The position numbers were made by a program, and so were the translations under genes. From Pyropia haitanensis (Eukaryota; Rhodophyta; Bangiophyceae; Bangiales; Bangiaceae), in the NCBI GenBank assembly GCA_008729055.1, contig SDUX01000002.1, forward strand, positions 6,549,485 to 6,613,484: a DNA stretch of 64,000 bases, read 5' to 3'. The notes under the pieces were generated by a model. It searched no databases. It worked only from the letters and a program-made list of their open reading frames with translations, and was not told where the DNA came from. Positions 34,044 to 45,157 of this stretch are shown one piece after another. Position 1 is the stretch's first letter; the number at the start of each line of letters is the position of its first letter.

Positions 34044-35269
34044 ATGGGGACACACGGCCGCTGCAAGAGCTGCGTCTCCGTCGGTGCGGCGGCGGCCGCT
34101 GCCACCGCCGCGGCAGCAGACGCGGCAACCCCCCCCCCCATCTTTGGCGGTCCCCCCCCCCCCCAGCCCTTCTAGGTGCACCCGCCCGGCGGCCACGGCG
34201 GCACAGCACGGGCGGTCCGTGTATACCCCACGCGGGTGCGGGCGCCAAGCTGGACCTTACCCCCCTGTCGCGCCACGCGGCCGAGGACGCAGCGTTGCTG
34301 GCTACCGTCGTTGCGCGCCTCGAGGGCCTCTCGTCACCGTCGCCGTCGGGACTGCCGCCGCCGCGGTTGCCCATGATGAGGGGGACGGTCTCCCAGAGGG
34401 GCTGGCGTTTGGATGACGACGGTAGTAGCGGCGGAGAGCGGGGCACCTCTGACGGTAGCACCGGCAGCGGCGGTGACTGTCGCGGTGACGCGGACGGCTA
34501 CCTTCGTGACAGCAGCGGTTGCCGGAGTGGGTGGACGCTGAGCGCTGCGAGCGGCGCGGGGGGTGGCGCTGGTGGGGAGGGTGGCTCGGATGGGGGCGGC
34601 TCGTGGGCGTCGGTCGGGTCGGCCGTCACTGCAGCGTCGCCCGCACCGTTAGGGGTGGTGCCGGTCACGGCGGGCACGGCGGGCACGGCGGGCGGCCGCC
34701 CCACGCTGGCGGGCGCCGTCCGTGGCGGGCCTGGCAGTGGAGTAGACCGCCTCCCGGCCAGCCGCCGGTTTTCCGCCGCGCCGCGGTCTGGGGTGACGGC
34801 GGCGGCCGCCGCGGCCGAGCTGGCGGGCCCGACCGGCCGTGCCGGCGGCCGCGTCGGCGTGGACCGCCGGCCATACGTGGCGGTCGAGCTGGGCGCCACG
34901 CCCGCTGGTGGGGCGGGCGCGTCGGCCGCTCCGACCGCGGCCGGCCCGTCATCGGCGGGGGCCAAGGCGGCACGCCAGGCGGCCGCCTTTTGGCGGTGGG
35001 GCCGCTTCGCACCCTGCAGTGGACACGCGGGCGGCGGTGGTGGTGGTGGTGCCGGTGGCGGCGGTGTCGCCGGCGGTCGCGGCGGCACGCTCGCCACGCG
35101 TGGCCCGAGCTGGTGGTGGCGGGCGTCGGCCGCGGCGTGCGCCGACGGCGGCGGGGGTGCGCACGCCGCGACGGCGGCCGCCGCCACCGCCCCGTGGTCG
35201 TCGCGGGCGCTCGCGTGGACGTGTGTGGCGGCGGCGGCGTTGTCGCCGTTGCTCCTGTTTTTGGTGTGA
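34044..35269 (+). CDS. tail-anchored Ser/Gly/Ala-rich protein (one apparent frameshift)
   Basis: The start ATG at 34044 follows a pyrimidine leader and opens with MGTHGRCKSCVSVG. One added C in the runs at about 34130-34163 joins this to the long frame that stops at 35269. That frame holds a short helical part (LTPLSRHAAEDAALLATVVA then RLEGL), then Ser/Gly/Asp-rich low complexity. It ends in SRALAWTCVAAAALSPLLLF and two more residues, a single hydrophobic span at the extreme C-terminus. This is the layout of a tail-anchored membrane protein facing the cytosol, like many SNAREs and organelle adaptors, but I see no SNARE heptads. Function unknown. A run of about 22 G starts five bases after the stop and an 18-T run follows near 35331. 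Confidence 0.5.
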
Positions 35270-37149
35270 CTCTGGGGGGGGGGGGGGGGGGGGGGAGGGG
35301 GGAATGGGGGTGGAGGCTGCACGAGCGGTTTTTTTTTTTTTTTTTTTTGTTGCATGGCGGGAGCGGCGGGCGACGGCGAGCGGGGGGTCGGAGGGGTGCT
35401 GTGGTCAGCGACGCCCCCGGTTCGGCGTGGCGGCGTGGCGGCGTGGCGTGCACCGGAGTGGCGCAGCGTGCCCTGCCGGCGTGCCATGGCCAGGGCGGGG
35501 CCGGGCAGCACAGGGATGTGGACGGCGATGCCGGGAGCGTCTTGGACGGTGCGGGCATGATGGGGGTGCGGGACGCGCCACGCTTTGCTTGTCGTTTCGG
35601 GCACTGACCCCATCGCATCTTCAGGCACGGCCCTGTACGCGCGCGGTTGAGGAGGGCCGCCTCGACCGCTGCTGGGGTGTACCCTGGAGTGTCCCCCGTA
35701 CCGCTGCCACGCTGGCCACCGCCGACGCTGCTCTCCCTCCTTCCCGTCCGTGGGGGGGGCATGCACAGCGCGCTCCCCCGTGTGTGGCCTCTGTGGCCTC
35801 GCCAGGCGCGTCACCCGCCCCCAAGTCGCGGCGACGGGCGTGGGGTGCGCGGCCGCAGGGGCCGCCACGCCGGCCAAGGGAGACGGGACGGACGTGCGCT
35901 GCAAAGGTGTGCGTGGGGCGGACGCCGCGGCGTGGGCGGTGGCGTCCCAATTCTGCCAGAGGCGAAGCGTGCGCCCGCAATGACAGACTTAATCGACGAG
36001 CAGACACATCTAAGTAGTTTGCTGTGTCAGCACACCGCCCCACCATGGCCGGTTGGGCGGCGCCGCCCCTCCTCCGCGCCCAATTTGACCCCCCTCCCCG
36101 CGCCCAATTTGACCCCCCCTCCCCCGCGCAGCCGCGCCGGCCCGCCCGGTGGCAGGCATGGGCACAAGAGCGGGTGTGCGTGTTTTTGGGGGGGGGGGGG
36201 GGGGGGGGTGGAGACGGACGGCGTGGTGTGGGCGCGTTGGTTGCGTCGCCCCCCCCCCCCCCGCCTCTCCCCCGCCCACCCCGCCGCGCGCGCGCGTCGA
36301 GCGGGCCGCCGGCCGGTGCGGGGGGGGGGGGGGACGAGAGACGGCCGCGCCCGCGTGGGCGGTGTCTGCCGACGCTCGCGGGTGAGGGGGGGCGGGCGGC
36401 AGCGGGGGGGGGCGGGGGTGGGGGGGGGGGGGGGGGGGGACGCCACCTGCTCGACGCCGCGGCCGCCGCGGTCGCGCCGCGCCGCGCCGCCGCCGCTGCC
36501 GCTGTCGCCGCTGCCGCCCCTTGGCCGCCGCCCGCTGCCGCCGCCGCCGCCGTTGCCGCCCGTGTGGCCGCCGTCGCTGCCACCGCCCGAGCCGACCCGC
36601 TGCACCGTTGCGGCGTTGCGGCGCGCCCGCCACGCCTGGCGGCGGTGGGCGGGAGGGGGGGGGGGGGGGGGGGGTGCCCACTGTCACGCGCGCGTCTATC
36701 GCTGGCGGCCGCCGCGTGGGGGCGCCGCCTCGGGTTTTGTTTGGCCGTCCCCTTTCCCTATCCCCTCCACTACGTCCCCGCCGCTGTCCCGCCGAGTTTG
36801 TCTCGGACCGCCGTGGCTAGTGGGGCGACCGGCCCCACGCGGCTGGTGGCCACCGTCGCTGGATTGCAGGCGGTGCCGTTGGCGGGACCGGTGCGGGGGG
36901 TGCCCCCCGCTCCGTGCCCTCTGTCCTCCCTCACCCCCTTCCCGTCGGCCTTCCTTCTCCCCCTCGTTGCTTCGTTCCTTCCCCCCCTTCCTCCGCCCGT
37001 CTCCCTCCCTCAGTTGACTGCCCCCCCCCCTTCTGCCCTCCCGCCTTCCCGCTTGTCATCCTCCCGCCGCCGCCCGGGCGCGTGCCGCCCGAGCCCATCG
37101 TTGCGGCGCCCGCCGGGGCCGCGCCCGCGGCCTGCCGTGCCGGCGACTG
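35270..37149. other. intergenic upstream of the OCRL-like gene
   Basis: Contains the G22 and T18 tracts after the tail-anchored gene, mixed sequence to about 36.05 kb, and a 24-bp direct repeat with CCAAT at 36076-36124. From 36.19 to 36.68 kb G and C tracts alternate. From 36.9 to 37.06 kb a pyrimidine-rich leader runs up to the ATG at 37150. Poly-Ala-coding GCC runs near 36.5 kb are open but carry no motif. Confidence 0.45.
36076..36124. repeat. 24-bp direct repeat with CCAAT
   Basis: The unit GCGCCCAATTTGACCCCCC plus trailing bases occurs at 36076 and 36100. Each copy contains CCCAATTTGACC, so there are two CCAAT motifs exactly 24 bases apart on the plus strand, about 1.05 kb before the OCRL-like ATG. 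It could be a regulatory element; distance makes that uncertain. Confidence 0.55.
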
Positions 37150-37262
37150 ATGCCCTCGCCGGGCCTCTACCGGCAGCGGCGGCGCGTCCCGCCCCGCCTG
37201 GTGGTGAATGCGGCGGGCGGCCTCGACGCCGCGTCGGGGGGGGCCATTGTCGGCGTCGACAT

Positions 37263-37298
<36 letters not shown>

Positions 37299-40200
37299 GG
37301 CGGCGTCGGCGACGCCCCCCTGGGTGGGTGGTGGGGGGGTGGATGGTGCCGCCGGCGGTGGTGGTGGGGGTGGTGGTGGTGGCGCGGGAGGCGGTGGCGG
37401 GGGCGGGGGGGGGGGTGCCCTGACCCGCCTCGACGCTGGCGCCGCCGAGGAGGGGGTGCCGCTGGCGTGGGGGGGGGGGGGGGCGCCGCCACTGGCTGGG
37501 GAGGCCGGCACCCGCGGCGCGGCCGTGGCGGGGGTGTCGGCCCCGGTCTCACGGCCGCCGGCCGGCGGCGGCGGTGGCGGTGACAGTGACAGCGCCGGGG
37601 AGGGCGGCGGTCGGGGGGTAGCCGCCGAGGCGGTCCCGTCTGCGCGGCGGCCGCCGCGGGGGCGGAACGCCATGGATGGGGCTCTCGATGGTGGCGGCGG
37701 CGGTGGGGGGGCGGGACGGGCGGCGGCAGGCGGCGGCGCCGCGCTGGACCGGGACGGTGTGGGCCTCGCCGCCGCGCTGCCCCCGCTGGCCAATGGCAGC
37801 GCCCCGCGGGGCGCGGCGGGCGGGGACGTGCCCGGCATCGGGGGGGCCCGCGGCGGCGGCGGCGGCAGCGGCGGCACCGCGTACGACGAGGCGACGCTGC
37901 GGGAGCTGCGGGAACGGGATCAGCTGTCGTCTCCTTCGGGCCAGCGGCTGTGGATGGCGGCGGAAATGAGCCGCCGCAAGGCCGACTACACCGAGTCGCT
38001 GGCGCTGCGCGTCTTTTGTGGCACCTGGAATGTCAATGGCAAGTCCCCGGCGATGCCCCTCGACGGGTGGCTGCCGCCGGCGGGCGACGTCTACGACATT
38101 TACTGCCTGGCGCTGCAGGAGGTGCAGCCGCTGACGGGCATGAACGCGGTGACGACGGACGTGGAGCGGGGCCGCAAGTGGAAGGAGCACATTGAGGCGG
38201 CGCTTGGCTGCGGCGACGCGGCGTACGCGTGCATCTGCGCGCGGCAGATGGTCGGCATCCTGCTGCTGTGCTTTGTGCGCGACGCGCACGAGCCGGCGGT
38301 GAGCGAGCTGATGCTTGCCGTCGCCGGCACGGGCATCATGCGGTCGGGGGGGAACAAGGGCGCCGTCGCGGCGCGGTTCCGGCTGTACGACAAGACCCTC
38401 TCGTTTGTGTCGTGCCACCTCGCTGCGCACGACCACAACGTGGAGCGGCGGAACCAGGACTTCCACGACGTCATCCGCAAGGCGGTGTTTGTCAGCGCGA
38501 GCGCCGAGCTGCCACCCGCGGCGGCGCCGCTCGCGCAGCTCCCGGCCGTGCGGTCCGCGTCCATCGAGTCGTACGCGCCAACGTCGCCTTTGGGGAACGG
38601 GGTGCCGTTTGGGGAGACGTCTGTGGGTGGGCGGAGCGCCACGTCGTCAGGGGGGCAGGGGGGGCCGTTTGCCGCGGGCGGTGGGGCCGACCGGGTCGGC
38701 AGCGGCGGCGGCGGCGGCGGCGACGGCGGTCCTGTGCAGGCCGTGGCGAGCGCCGACGGGGCCGCCCTGCCCGACGTGCGCTCCTCATCGGTGGACGTGG
38801 CGGTGGTCCCGACGGACCCGGCCATGCCGTCGTCGTTGAGCGTGCTCGACCACGATGTGGTGTTTTGGCTGGGCGACCTCAACTACCGCATCGCGCTGCC
38901 CGCGGAGCGGGTGCTGGAGCTGATCGACTCGAGGTCGTGGGCGACACTGGCCGAGCACGACCAGCTCAATATTGAGCGCGCCGGCGGGGCCGTGCTGCAG
39001 GGCTTTGAAGAAGGGGTGCTGTCGTTTGCGCCCACCTACAAGCACGAGCCCCACGGGGTGGGCTATGGCCGCTCTCCCGATGAGACGGGTGCGCTGGTCG
39101 TCAAGCGCACCCCGTCATGGTGTGACCGGGTGCTGTGGCGGAACCGGGTGTCGCTAGCGCCCGACGCGGTCGTCCTCCAGTCGTACTGCCGCCACGAGGT
39201 GCTCGCGTCGGACCATCGGCCCGTGTCGGCCACGTTTGGCGTCGGCTTTGAGCGGGTCAACCGGATTAGCCGCTCCGAGGTGCGCCGCGCGGTGAAGCGG
39301 GGGCTCGTCGCCCGCGAGGCGGAGCTCGCGCCCCGCGTGCGCGCGGAGCCATCGAACCTTGACCTCGGCGCGGTGGCGTTTGCGTCGCCGTCGGCGGTGC
39401 TGCCGCTGGTGCTGACCAACGAAGGGCTTCTGCCGACAAAGGTGCGGCTGTGCACGAGCAAGCTGGCCCCATGGCTGCGGGTGTACCCACCCGGGGCTGC
39501 CGTGGATAGCCACGGCGACGGCGGTGACGACGTCGGCGAAAGGGTGGTCGTGGGTTGTGGGGGCGATGGCGCTGACCTCCAGCTGACGCTTGCGACGGGC
39601 GAGTCGGCCACCCTCCACGTCGCCGCCATGGTCGACCGTGACTCTGGGTGGGCGGCGGCGCTTGCAGCGCGGGAGGTCCCACTGGCGGGGCGCCTCGACT
39701 TTGTGTCGGCCGACACGCTGGTCAGCCGGCGGCACCCGTTTGCGCGACCACAGCCCGTGCCGCTCGCGCGGGTGGCGGTCACCGGCGAGTACGCGGCGAC
39801 CGCTCTCGGCTCCACCCTCTCCCTCCTCAGTGGCAACACGACGGGCTACACGGACGCACCGGGTGGCGCGCCCGACAGCCTACGCCCGGCCAGCAGCGGT
39901 ACGTTTGGCCGCCGTCGCAGCGGCTCTTCCGGTCGGAGTGCCGAAGGCAGTGCCGGCGCTGCACCCGATGGCAAGCGCTACCTCCTGCCACCCCAGCTGT
40001 GGCACCTCGTCGACGCGCTGCTCCCGGCCGCCGCGCCAGGGGACCCATCCCTCTTCCTCTGCGACGGCGGCGACGCGGCCGCCGTGGCCGACGTGTTGTC
40101 CGTCACAGACAGGGGCGACTATGCCGCGCTGGCCAAGGCGCCGCCACCGGTGCTCGCTTCGGCACTGCTACGGCTGCTCGCGTGCCTTCACGAGCCGGTC

Positions 40201-40769
40201 GTGCCGTACAGCTGCTACGATAGGGCAGTGGCGGCGGGGTCGGAAGCGTCGGCAGAGGCGGCGCTGGAGGTGGTGGCTTCGCTGCCGCCGGTGCACGTCA
40301 ACACGCTGACGTACCTGCTGGGGCTCCTCCGCCGGTTGGCGGGGCTCGAGAGCAGCGGGGCTGCTGCTGGGGCAACGGCCGCCGACGCCAATGCCGCGGC
40401 AGACGCCCTCGCCGAACGCTTTGGGGCGGTGCTCCTGTGGCCCCCCCCCGGGGCCTCCGGCGGTCCCTCTTCCCGCCGCCTTCCCCGACCGCCGGTGACG
40501 ATGGCGACACGACGCCTCGGTCGCTGGCGTCCCCCACCCCCTGGCGGCGGACGTCTGCCCAGTCGCCCTTTTCCAACAGAGACGAGCGGCGGTGGGGGGA
40601 AGCGGAGGACCGCGACTGGGCGGGGGGGGGCGGCGGCGGTGGTGGCGGTGGTGCCGACCGCCGCGGGCGGTGGTGGGACCCGGTGACGGCCGACGCGGCC
40701 GAGCGGGTGGCGTTTGTGCGGCTGCTGCTCGGGGCCATTGCGGCGCCGGGCCTGACGGCCGTGTGTTGA
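37150..40769 (+). CDS. inositol polyphosphate 5-phosphatase, OCRL/INPP5B type (one apparent frameshift)
   Basis: Removes the 5-phosphate from PtdIns(4,5)P2 and related lipids on endosomal/Golgi membranes. Domain order matches OCRL/INPP5B. A Gly/Ala-rich N-terminus (about 250 residues) is followed by the catalytic domain with GTWNVNGKSP (residues 291-300), CLALQEVQ, GTGIMRSGGNKGAVAARF, CHLAAHDHNVERRNQDF, WLGDLNYRI (573-581), KRTPSWCDRVLWR (ending near 663) and SDHRPVSATF (687-696). All active-site motifs are intact. An ASH-like beta domain follows (about 740-880). Last is a RhoGAP-like helical domain (about 935-1170) with QLWHLVDALL, CLHEPVVPYSCYDRA and LTYLLGLLRRLAGL. An insert of about 110 low-complexity residues lies between RRNQDF and WLGDLNYR. 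The first frame stops at 40686; one extra C in the run at 40440-40448 leads to AERVAFVRLLLGAIAAPG and the stop at 40769, which restores the last helix of the domain. The start is the first ATG after a pyrimidine leader. Confidence 0.9.
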
Positions 40770-41868
40770 ATGTGGGGGGGGGGGGTGCGTGGGGGGGTGC
40801 GTGGCGTCGAAGCGGCTGTAAAGAAACGGGCTCACCGGGGCGGGCCCATCCGTAAAAAGTACAAGCACCGGCGCACCCGTACCAAAGACGCGACGCAGTC
40901 TGCGATGCACTGGCCGGTCACGTCCGACTAGACCCGGGTCCCTCTGCTCTGGACCCCCTCGGACGTCTCCGTCTTTGGCCTCTCCCTGTGTCTCCTATGC
41001 CCCTCCCTGCAATTTATGGGGTGAGGTTTGTTGGCCCTCCCTGCATGGCCCGTGTCGTGGACGTGACTCACGCAGCCGCCAGTCGGCCGCCGCCGCGGCG
41101 GTTCCGCCGCCCAACCCGAGCGGCCGCCCGCTGACCCATCGTCTGCAATCGCCAACCACCACCTGCAAAACAATCGAAAGGACGACGGGCAAACTGTAAA
41201 CGGCCACCGAGTGGCCCCCCCCGTCCACGCCCACCCCTCGGGCGGGCCCTCCCCAGCCGTTTAGCCCACCTCCACGCACGTCATCCCGCGACGGCCCACT
41301 TCCAAGTGGCGCCCGATCTGACGCGCGGCGGCAGGGCCGCGCCGCAGCCCGGGCGCCGCCGCCCCCTCCCCCCCCCTCCCCCCCCCCCCGCCCTCGCCCA
41401 CCCCCACGAGCCCCACCCGCACAGCCGCGGCGGAAAATCAGCGACTCTGGGCGGCCGCCCCTTGCGACAGGCGCGGCGCGCCCGCGCACGGCAGCCGCGT
41501 CGGCCGCCGCCGCCGTGCGCGCCGCTGCCGCGCCACGCCCCCCGCCCGCACGGCGCGGCCGGCTGTTCCTTGTTTGTGCGCGCTGCGTTTGCCGTGGGTC
41601 GCCGCGGGGGCTGCGGAGGACGCCCGCCGTCGTTGCCGCCACCGCCGCCCGCCGCCGCCGCCGCGTCCCAGCCGCGCCGCCGACGCTACCGCGACCGCCA
41701 CCGCGGCGGCCACCACGGCCGCCACCACGCGGCCGCCACCACGAGCGCCACCGCCACCTTCCACCGCCCTCCCTCCACCACCGTCCCCCCCCCTCGCCCA
41801 ACGCGCTTCCCCCCACCCCCCCCCCCCCCCTCCCCCCCCCCTGCCTTCCCCCCCCCCCCGCGGGCGGG
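40770..41868. other. intergenic downstream of the OCRL-like gene
   Basis: A G13 tract follows the stop within a few bases. TGTAAA occurs near 40815 and again near 41195; either could be a polyadenylation signal of the TGTAA type known from algae (inference). From 41.3 to 41.86 kb the sequence becomes C-rich, with long C tracts at about 41815-41860 leading into the next ATG. Poly-Ala-type frames here lack motifs. Confidence 0.4.
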
Positions 41869-42027
41869 ATGGCGCCCCCCCCCACCGCCTCCCCCGGCAG
41901 TGGCCGCCGGCGCCCCCGCCGCACCCCCCCCTCCGTCCCCGACAGCGACACCGAGGACGACACGTACGACCTGCCCGCGTCGCCCGTCACGGCAACCGCG
42001 GCGGGCACCGCCGCGGGGGACCTGTCG

Positions 42028-42060
<33 letters not shown>

Positions 42061-42295
42061 GGGGTGGGGGCGGGGGGGGGGTGGGGGGGGGGGCGCGTAT
42101 ACGGAACAGTCGGCGCTGCTGGGGGGGGGGGGGGGGGAGCCGACGGTACCGCCCTGGGGGGGATGCCGCCTGGGGGGATGGTGCGCGTGGGGGGGGGGGG
42201 GGGGTGGGCGGAGGCGCCGCCGGCTTGCCCCCTGGTGGCACCGCCAGCTTTGTTGGTGCCGGCGCCACCGCCGGCGGCGTGGACGCTGGGCGTGT

Positions 42296-42334
<39 letters not shown>

Positions 42335-42917
42335 GGTGGGCGCCCCCCCCGGCGGCGATGCGCCGCGGCGGCACCCCCTCCTCCGCGCCCTCACCGCGGC
42401 GCGCCACGGCTCGACGGCGGCGGGCCTAACGGCGGTCTCCCTCGTGCTGCGGCTGCTGTCGCTGGCGCTCCTCTTTGCCGCCCTCGGGCTGGGCCTGTGG
42501 CTGCAGGTGGTGGCGTTTATGCAGCTGGGCCTGTACAACGGGGTGCCGCTGCTCATGGCCGCCGTCTACGTGCCGCTCCTCGCCGCCGCCGCCGTCATCC
42601 GTGAGGCGATACGCGTGTACGGGGTGGACGCGTCGGGGCTGCGGCCGGCGGGTGGCGGCGTTGCCGTCACCGCCGCGTACGTGGGCGGCCTCGCCGCGAC
42701 GGTGGCGGCGGTGGCGGTGCCGCTCGGCCTGCGGATGCGGCACCAGCTGGCGCGGCGGCACATGTGGGCGAGCGTCGGCGGCACCGCCGTGTTTTTGTTG
42801 GGCGCCGTCCTGAGTGAGCTGCTGTATGTGGGGGGGGCGGCGGCCAAGCGGGGGGCGGCCGCGGAGGCGGCGGCGGGGCGGGAGCCAGACGCGGCGCACG
42901 AGTATGCGTATGTGTAG
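41869..42917 (+). CDS. four-span membrane protein with acidic N-terminus (apparent frameshift)
   Basis: The ATG at 41869 follows C tracts. The cytosolic-looking N-terminal part contains an acidic patch (VPDSDTEDDTYDLPASPV) and Gly/Ala runs. One added G in the runs between about 42060 and 42200 leads into the frame that stops at 42917. That frame encodes SLVLRLLSLALLFAALGLGL, FMQLGLYNGVPLLMAAVYVP (continuing LLAAAAVI), VAVTAAYVGGLAATVAAVAV and WASVGGTAVFLLGAVLSELL: four clear membrane spans with short loops and a C-terminal AHEYAYV. This resembles small four-span fungal and algal membrane proteins, but I recognise no family. A 24-base G run starts 21 bases past the stop. Confidence 0.6.
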
Positions 42918-42937
42918 AGGGTGGACAAGGGTGGGGA

Positions 42938-42961
42938 GGGGGGGGGGGGGGGGGGGGGGGG
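42938..42961 (+). repeat. G24 homopolymer, longest in the window
   Basis: Twenty-four consecutive G directly downstream of the stop at 42917. Adjacent GAGGGAGGGAGGG makes the whole stretch a strong candidate for G-quadruplex formation. Its true length is doubtful given the homopolymer problems seen elsewhere. Confidence 0.8.
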
Positions 42962-43187
42962 AGGGAGGGAGGGACGGAGGGGTGTTGGACCAAGAGCCGA
43001 CACGGCGGCTGTCACGTCTGTCGATTGCTTACTCGTGAGGAGGGGCAAGGCGGGGGCGGGGGGGGGGGGGGGAGGCGGGCGTCGCCGCCACGGTAGCTCC
43101 TACCGCCGCCGCGGGGGGGTTGTTTGGCGTGCCACCGCCGCGCGTCGGTTCCCGCGGCGGGTGCCGCGGGGGCGGCGCGACCCGTCA

Positions 43188-43580
43188 ATGGCCCGCCGCC
43201 CTGCCGCCGCGCGCGCTTGCCAACCGCAGAGGGGGACGCCGGTCGCGACGCGGGCGGCGGCCGCCGCGGCGCGGCCGCCGCCGCCGCCGCGGCAGTGCCG
43301 CGGGCCCCCCCCCCCCCCCCCTCCCAGCCCAGCCCGCCCTACCCGCAGCCGTGCAGCCGTCCCCCCCCCCCCGCCCCCCCTCCCTCCCCCGGTACCCAGT
43401 GGCCACACGCCCCGCGCCGCCGCCGCCACCGCCACCGCCCGCCCCAGCCGCCGCCCGCTGCTGGACGCGCCGGCTCCCGCGCCGCCGTTGGCGTCTCCCC
43501 GCCGACCGCCGCCGCCCCGCCGCGGTGGCGCTACCCGCACGCCGCCGCCGCCGCGGCGGCAGCGGCGGCGGCGGCAGCGG

Positions 43581-43611
<31 letters not shown>

Positions 43612-44135
43612 GGCGGCGGGTGACGCGGTGTGGCCCGTCCCCCTCCCCCCCCCTCCCCCCCCGCCGCGTACCGCGCGCGTACGGGCGGCGGCGCCGTCCT
43701 GACAAGGGCGGACGCCCGCCGCCGCCACCCCCCCCCCCCCACCACCGCCGCCACCGTCGGTCGACACGACGGCCGCGGCGTGGCTGGCGGTGTCGGGGTG
43801 CGCCGCTGCGGGTCTACGATTGGTGGGGCGGGCGTGTGGGGGGGGGCGGCGTGTGGGATGGCCGGCGGGTGCGACGGCGGTGGGGACGGCCGCGCCCGAT
43901 CGCGGACGCCGACGGGGGGGGGGGGAGTGCGCGCGGCGGCGTCGGCGGGGGGCTCGCTGCCGCGCCCGCGACGCGCGGGGGGGGGAGACGCCCCCAGCGC
44001 GTAGCGGGGAGGGCGGCGCTGCCGCCGCGGGACGGCGCCGCTCCACTGGTGGGCACCGGTACGGGTCGGCCCGTACCGGCGGCGGTGGCGCCGCCAACCG
44101 TCGTGCGCGTCAGCGGGCTCTCGTGGGTACAATAG
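43188..44135 (+). CDS. possible Pro/Ala-rich protein (several frame breaks; doubtful)
   Basis: C tracts at about 43309-43390 and G tracts at about 43915-43985 have the polarity of a plus-strand gene. An ATG at 43188 opens a Pro/Ala/Arg-rich frame, and the last frame ends at 44135 after VRVSGLSWVQ. Between them the most protein-like segments jump frames at C runs near 43640 and 43730. One gives VDTTAAAWLAVSGCAAAG, which could be a membrane span. No motif is recognised. It may be a real low-complexity gene or only codon-biased intergenic DNA. Confidence 0.25.
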
Positions 44136-44629
44136 AAAACAAACCGCGGCCGTCAGAGGCCACGCCGGGCGCGCGGGCGGGGCGGCGTCCCCCGCTCCCC
44201 CCCCTGCGGATGGGCGTCTATGTACCGACGGCGGGTGCTCCCCTCCCGCCTCCCCCCCCCCTCCCAACAAACCGCGACGCCCGCCCACCCAACAAGACAC
44301 ATACATACATACCACGGCCGCCCGCGCGGGCAGGCGCACACCAACAACAGAGCCAATAAACAAGCCCGACGCGCGCGCGGTCATCGACATTCAACATCAA
44401 CACACACATACAAAGCATACACAACAGGGGGGGGGGCGGGGGGCCAGCGCGGGCGCAACAAAAAAAACGCGCACCGCCGCGCCCCCCCCCAAGGTGTCAA
44501 TCAAGTTACCGCCACCCCGTCCCCAACCACGGTGGCGCCGTCCTTCACCCGGACGGGAGAGGGGGGCGTGGGGGGCCGCCGCGGCGCGGCGCCCCCCCCC
44601 CCCCCCCCTCCCCCCCCCTGGTGGGCAAG
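44136..44629. other. intergenic between convergent genes, A/C-rich part
   Basis: From about 44280 to 44480 the plus strand is A/C-rich (ACATACATACATACC, CAACACACACATACAAAG), with lower GC and an A8 run near 44459. C runs near 44590-44618 are sense-strand G tracts just past the stop of the minus-strand gene. No gene seen. Confidence 0.5.
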
Positions 44630-45001
44630 TCAAGGGGCCCCCCTACAGCCCGACGCGGCGGCGGCAGCGGCGGCTGGCGTCGGCCGCGGCGGTGGCGTCC
44701 GCCGGCGGCTGCGCCCCCCCCGACATGGAGCACCCCGACGCGGTATCCGCGTCCGCCCCGCCGCCGCGGCGGGCAGGCGCGCGCACGCGGACGCGCACGA
44801 CGAGGCGGCCGCCGCCGCCGCCGTTGCCGTTGCCGGCGGCCGCGGCCACCGTACCGCCACGGGGGGAGGGGGGGGGGGGGCGGGCGCCGCCGCCACCACC
44901 GCCGTCGCCGCCGCCACCGCCGCGGTGCTCGTGCAGACGGTGCTCGCGCCGAGCGGCGGCGCGACGCGGCCGCCGCGGCCGCCGCCACCGCCGTTGCGGC
45001 G

Positions 45002-45035
<34 letters not shown>

Positions 45036-45117
45036 GCCGCGGCCGCCGTGTCGGCGCCGCCGTCGGCGTCGCGCTGGCGCTTGCGGCTGCTGTCGTCTTC
45101 GCCACCCTCCCCCTCAC

Positions 45118-45157
<40 letters not shown>

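Noticed and set aside
32675..35269. One plus-strand frame open for 864 codons
   Set aside because: Only the part after about 34160 is protein-like. The earlier part is pyrimidine-rich leader and GC-rich intergenic DNA that stays open because stops are rare at this GC content; an ATG at 34044 in another frame fits better.
22302..40686. A co-transcribed chromatin or membrane gene cluster
   Set aside because: Neighbouring genes differ in strand and pathway, and each has its own leader and end tracts; proximity looks incidental.
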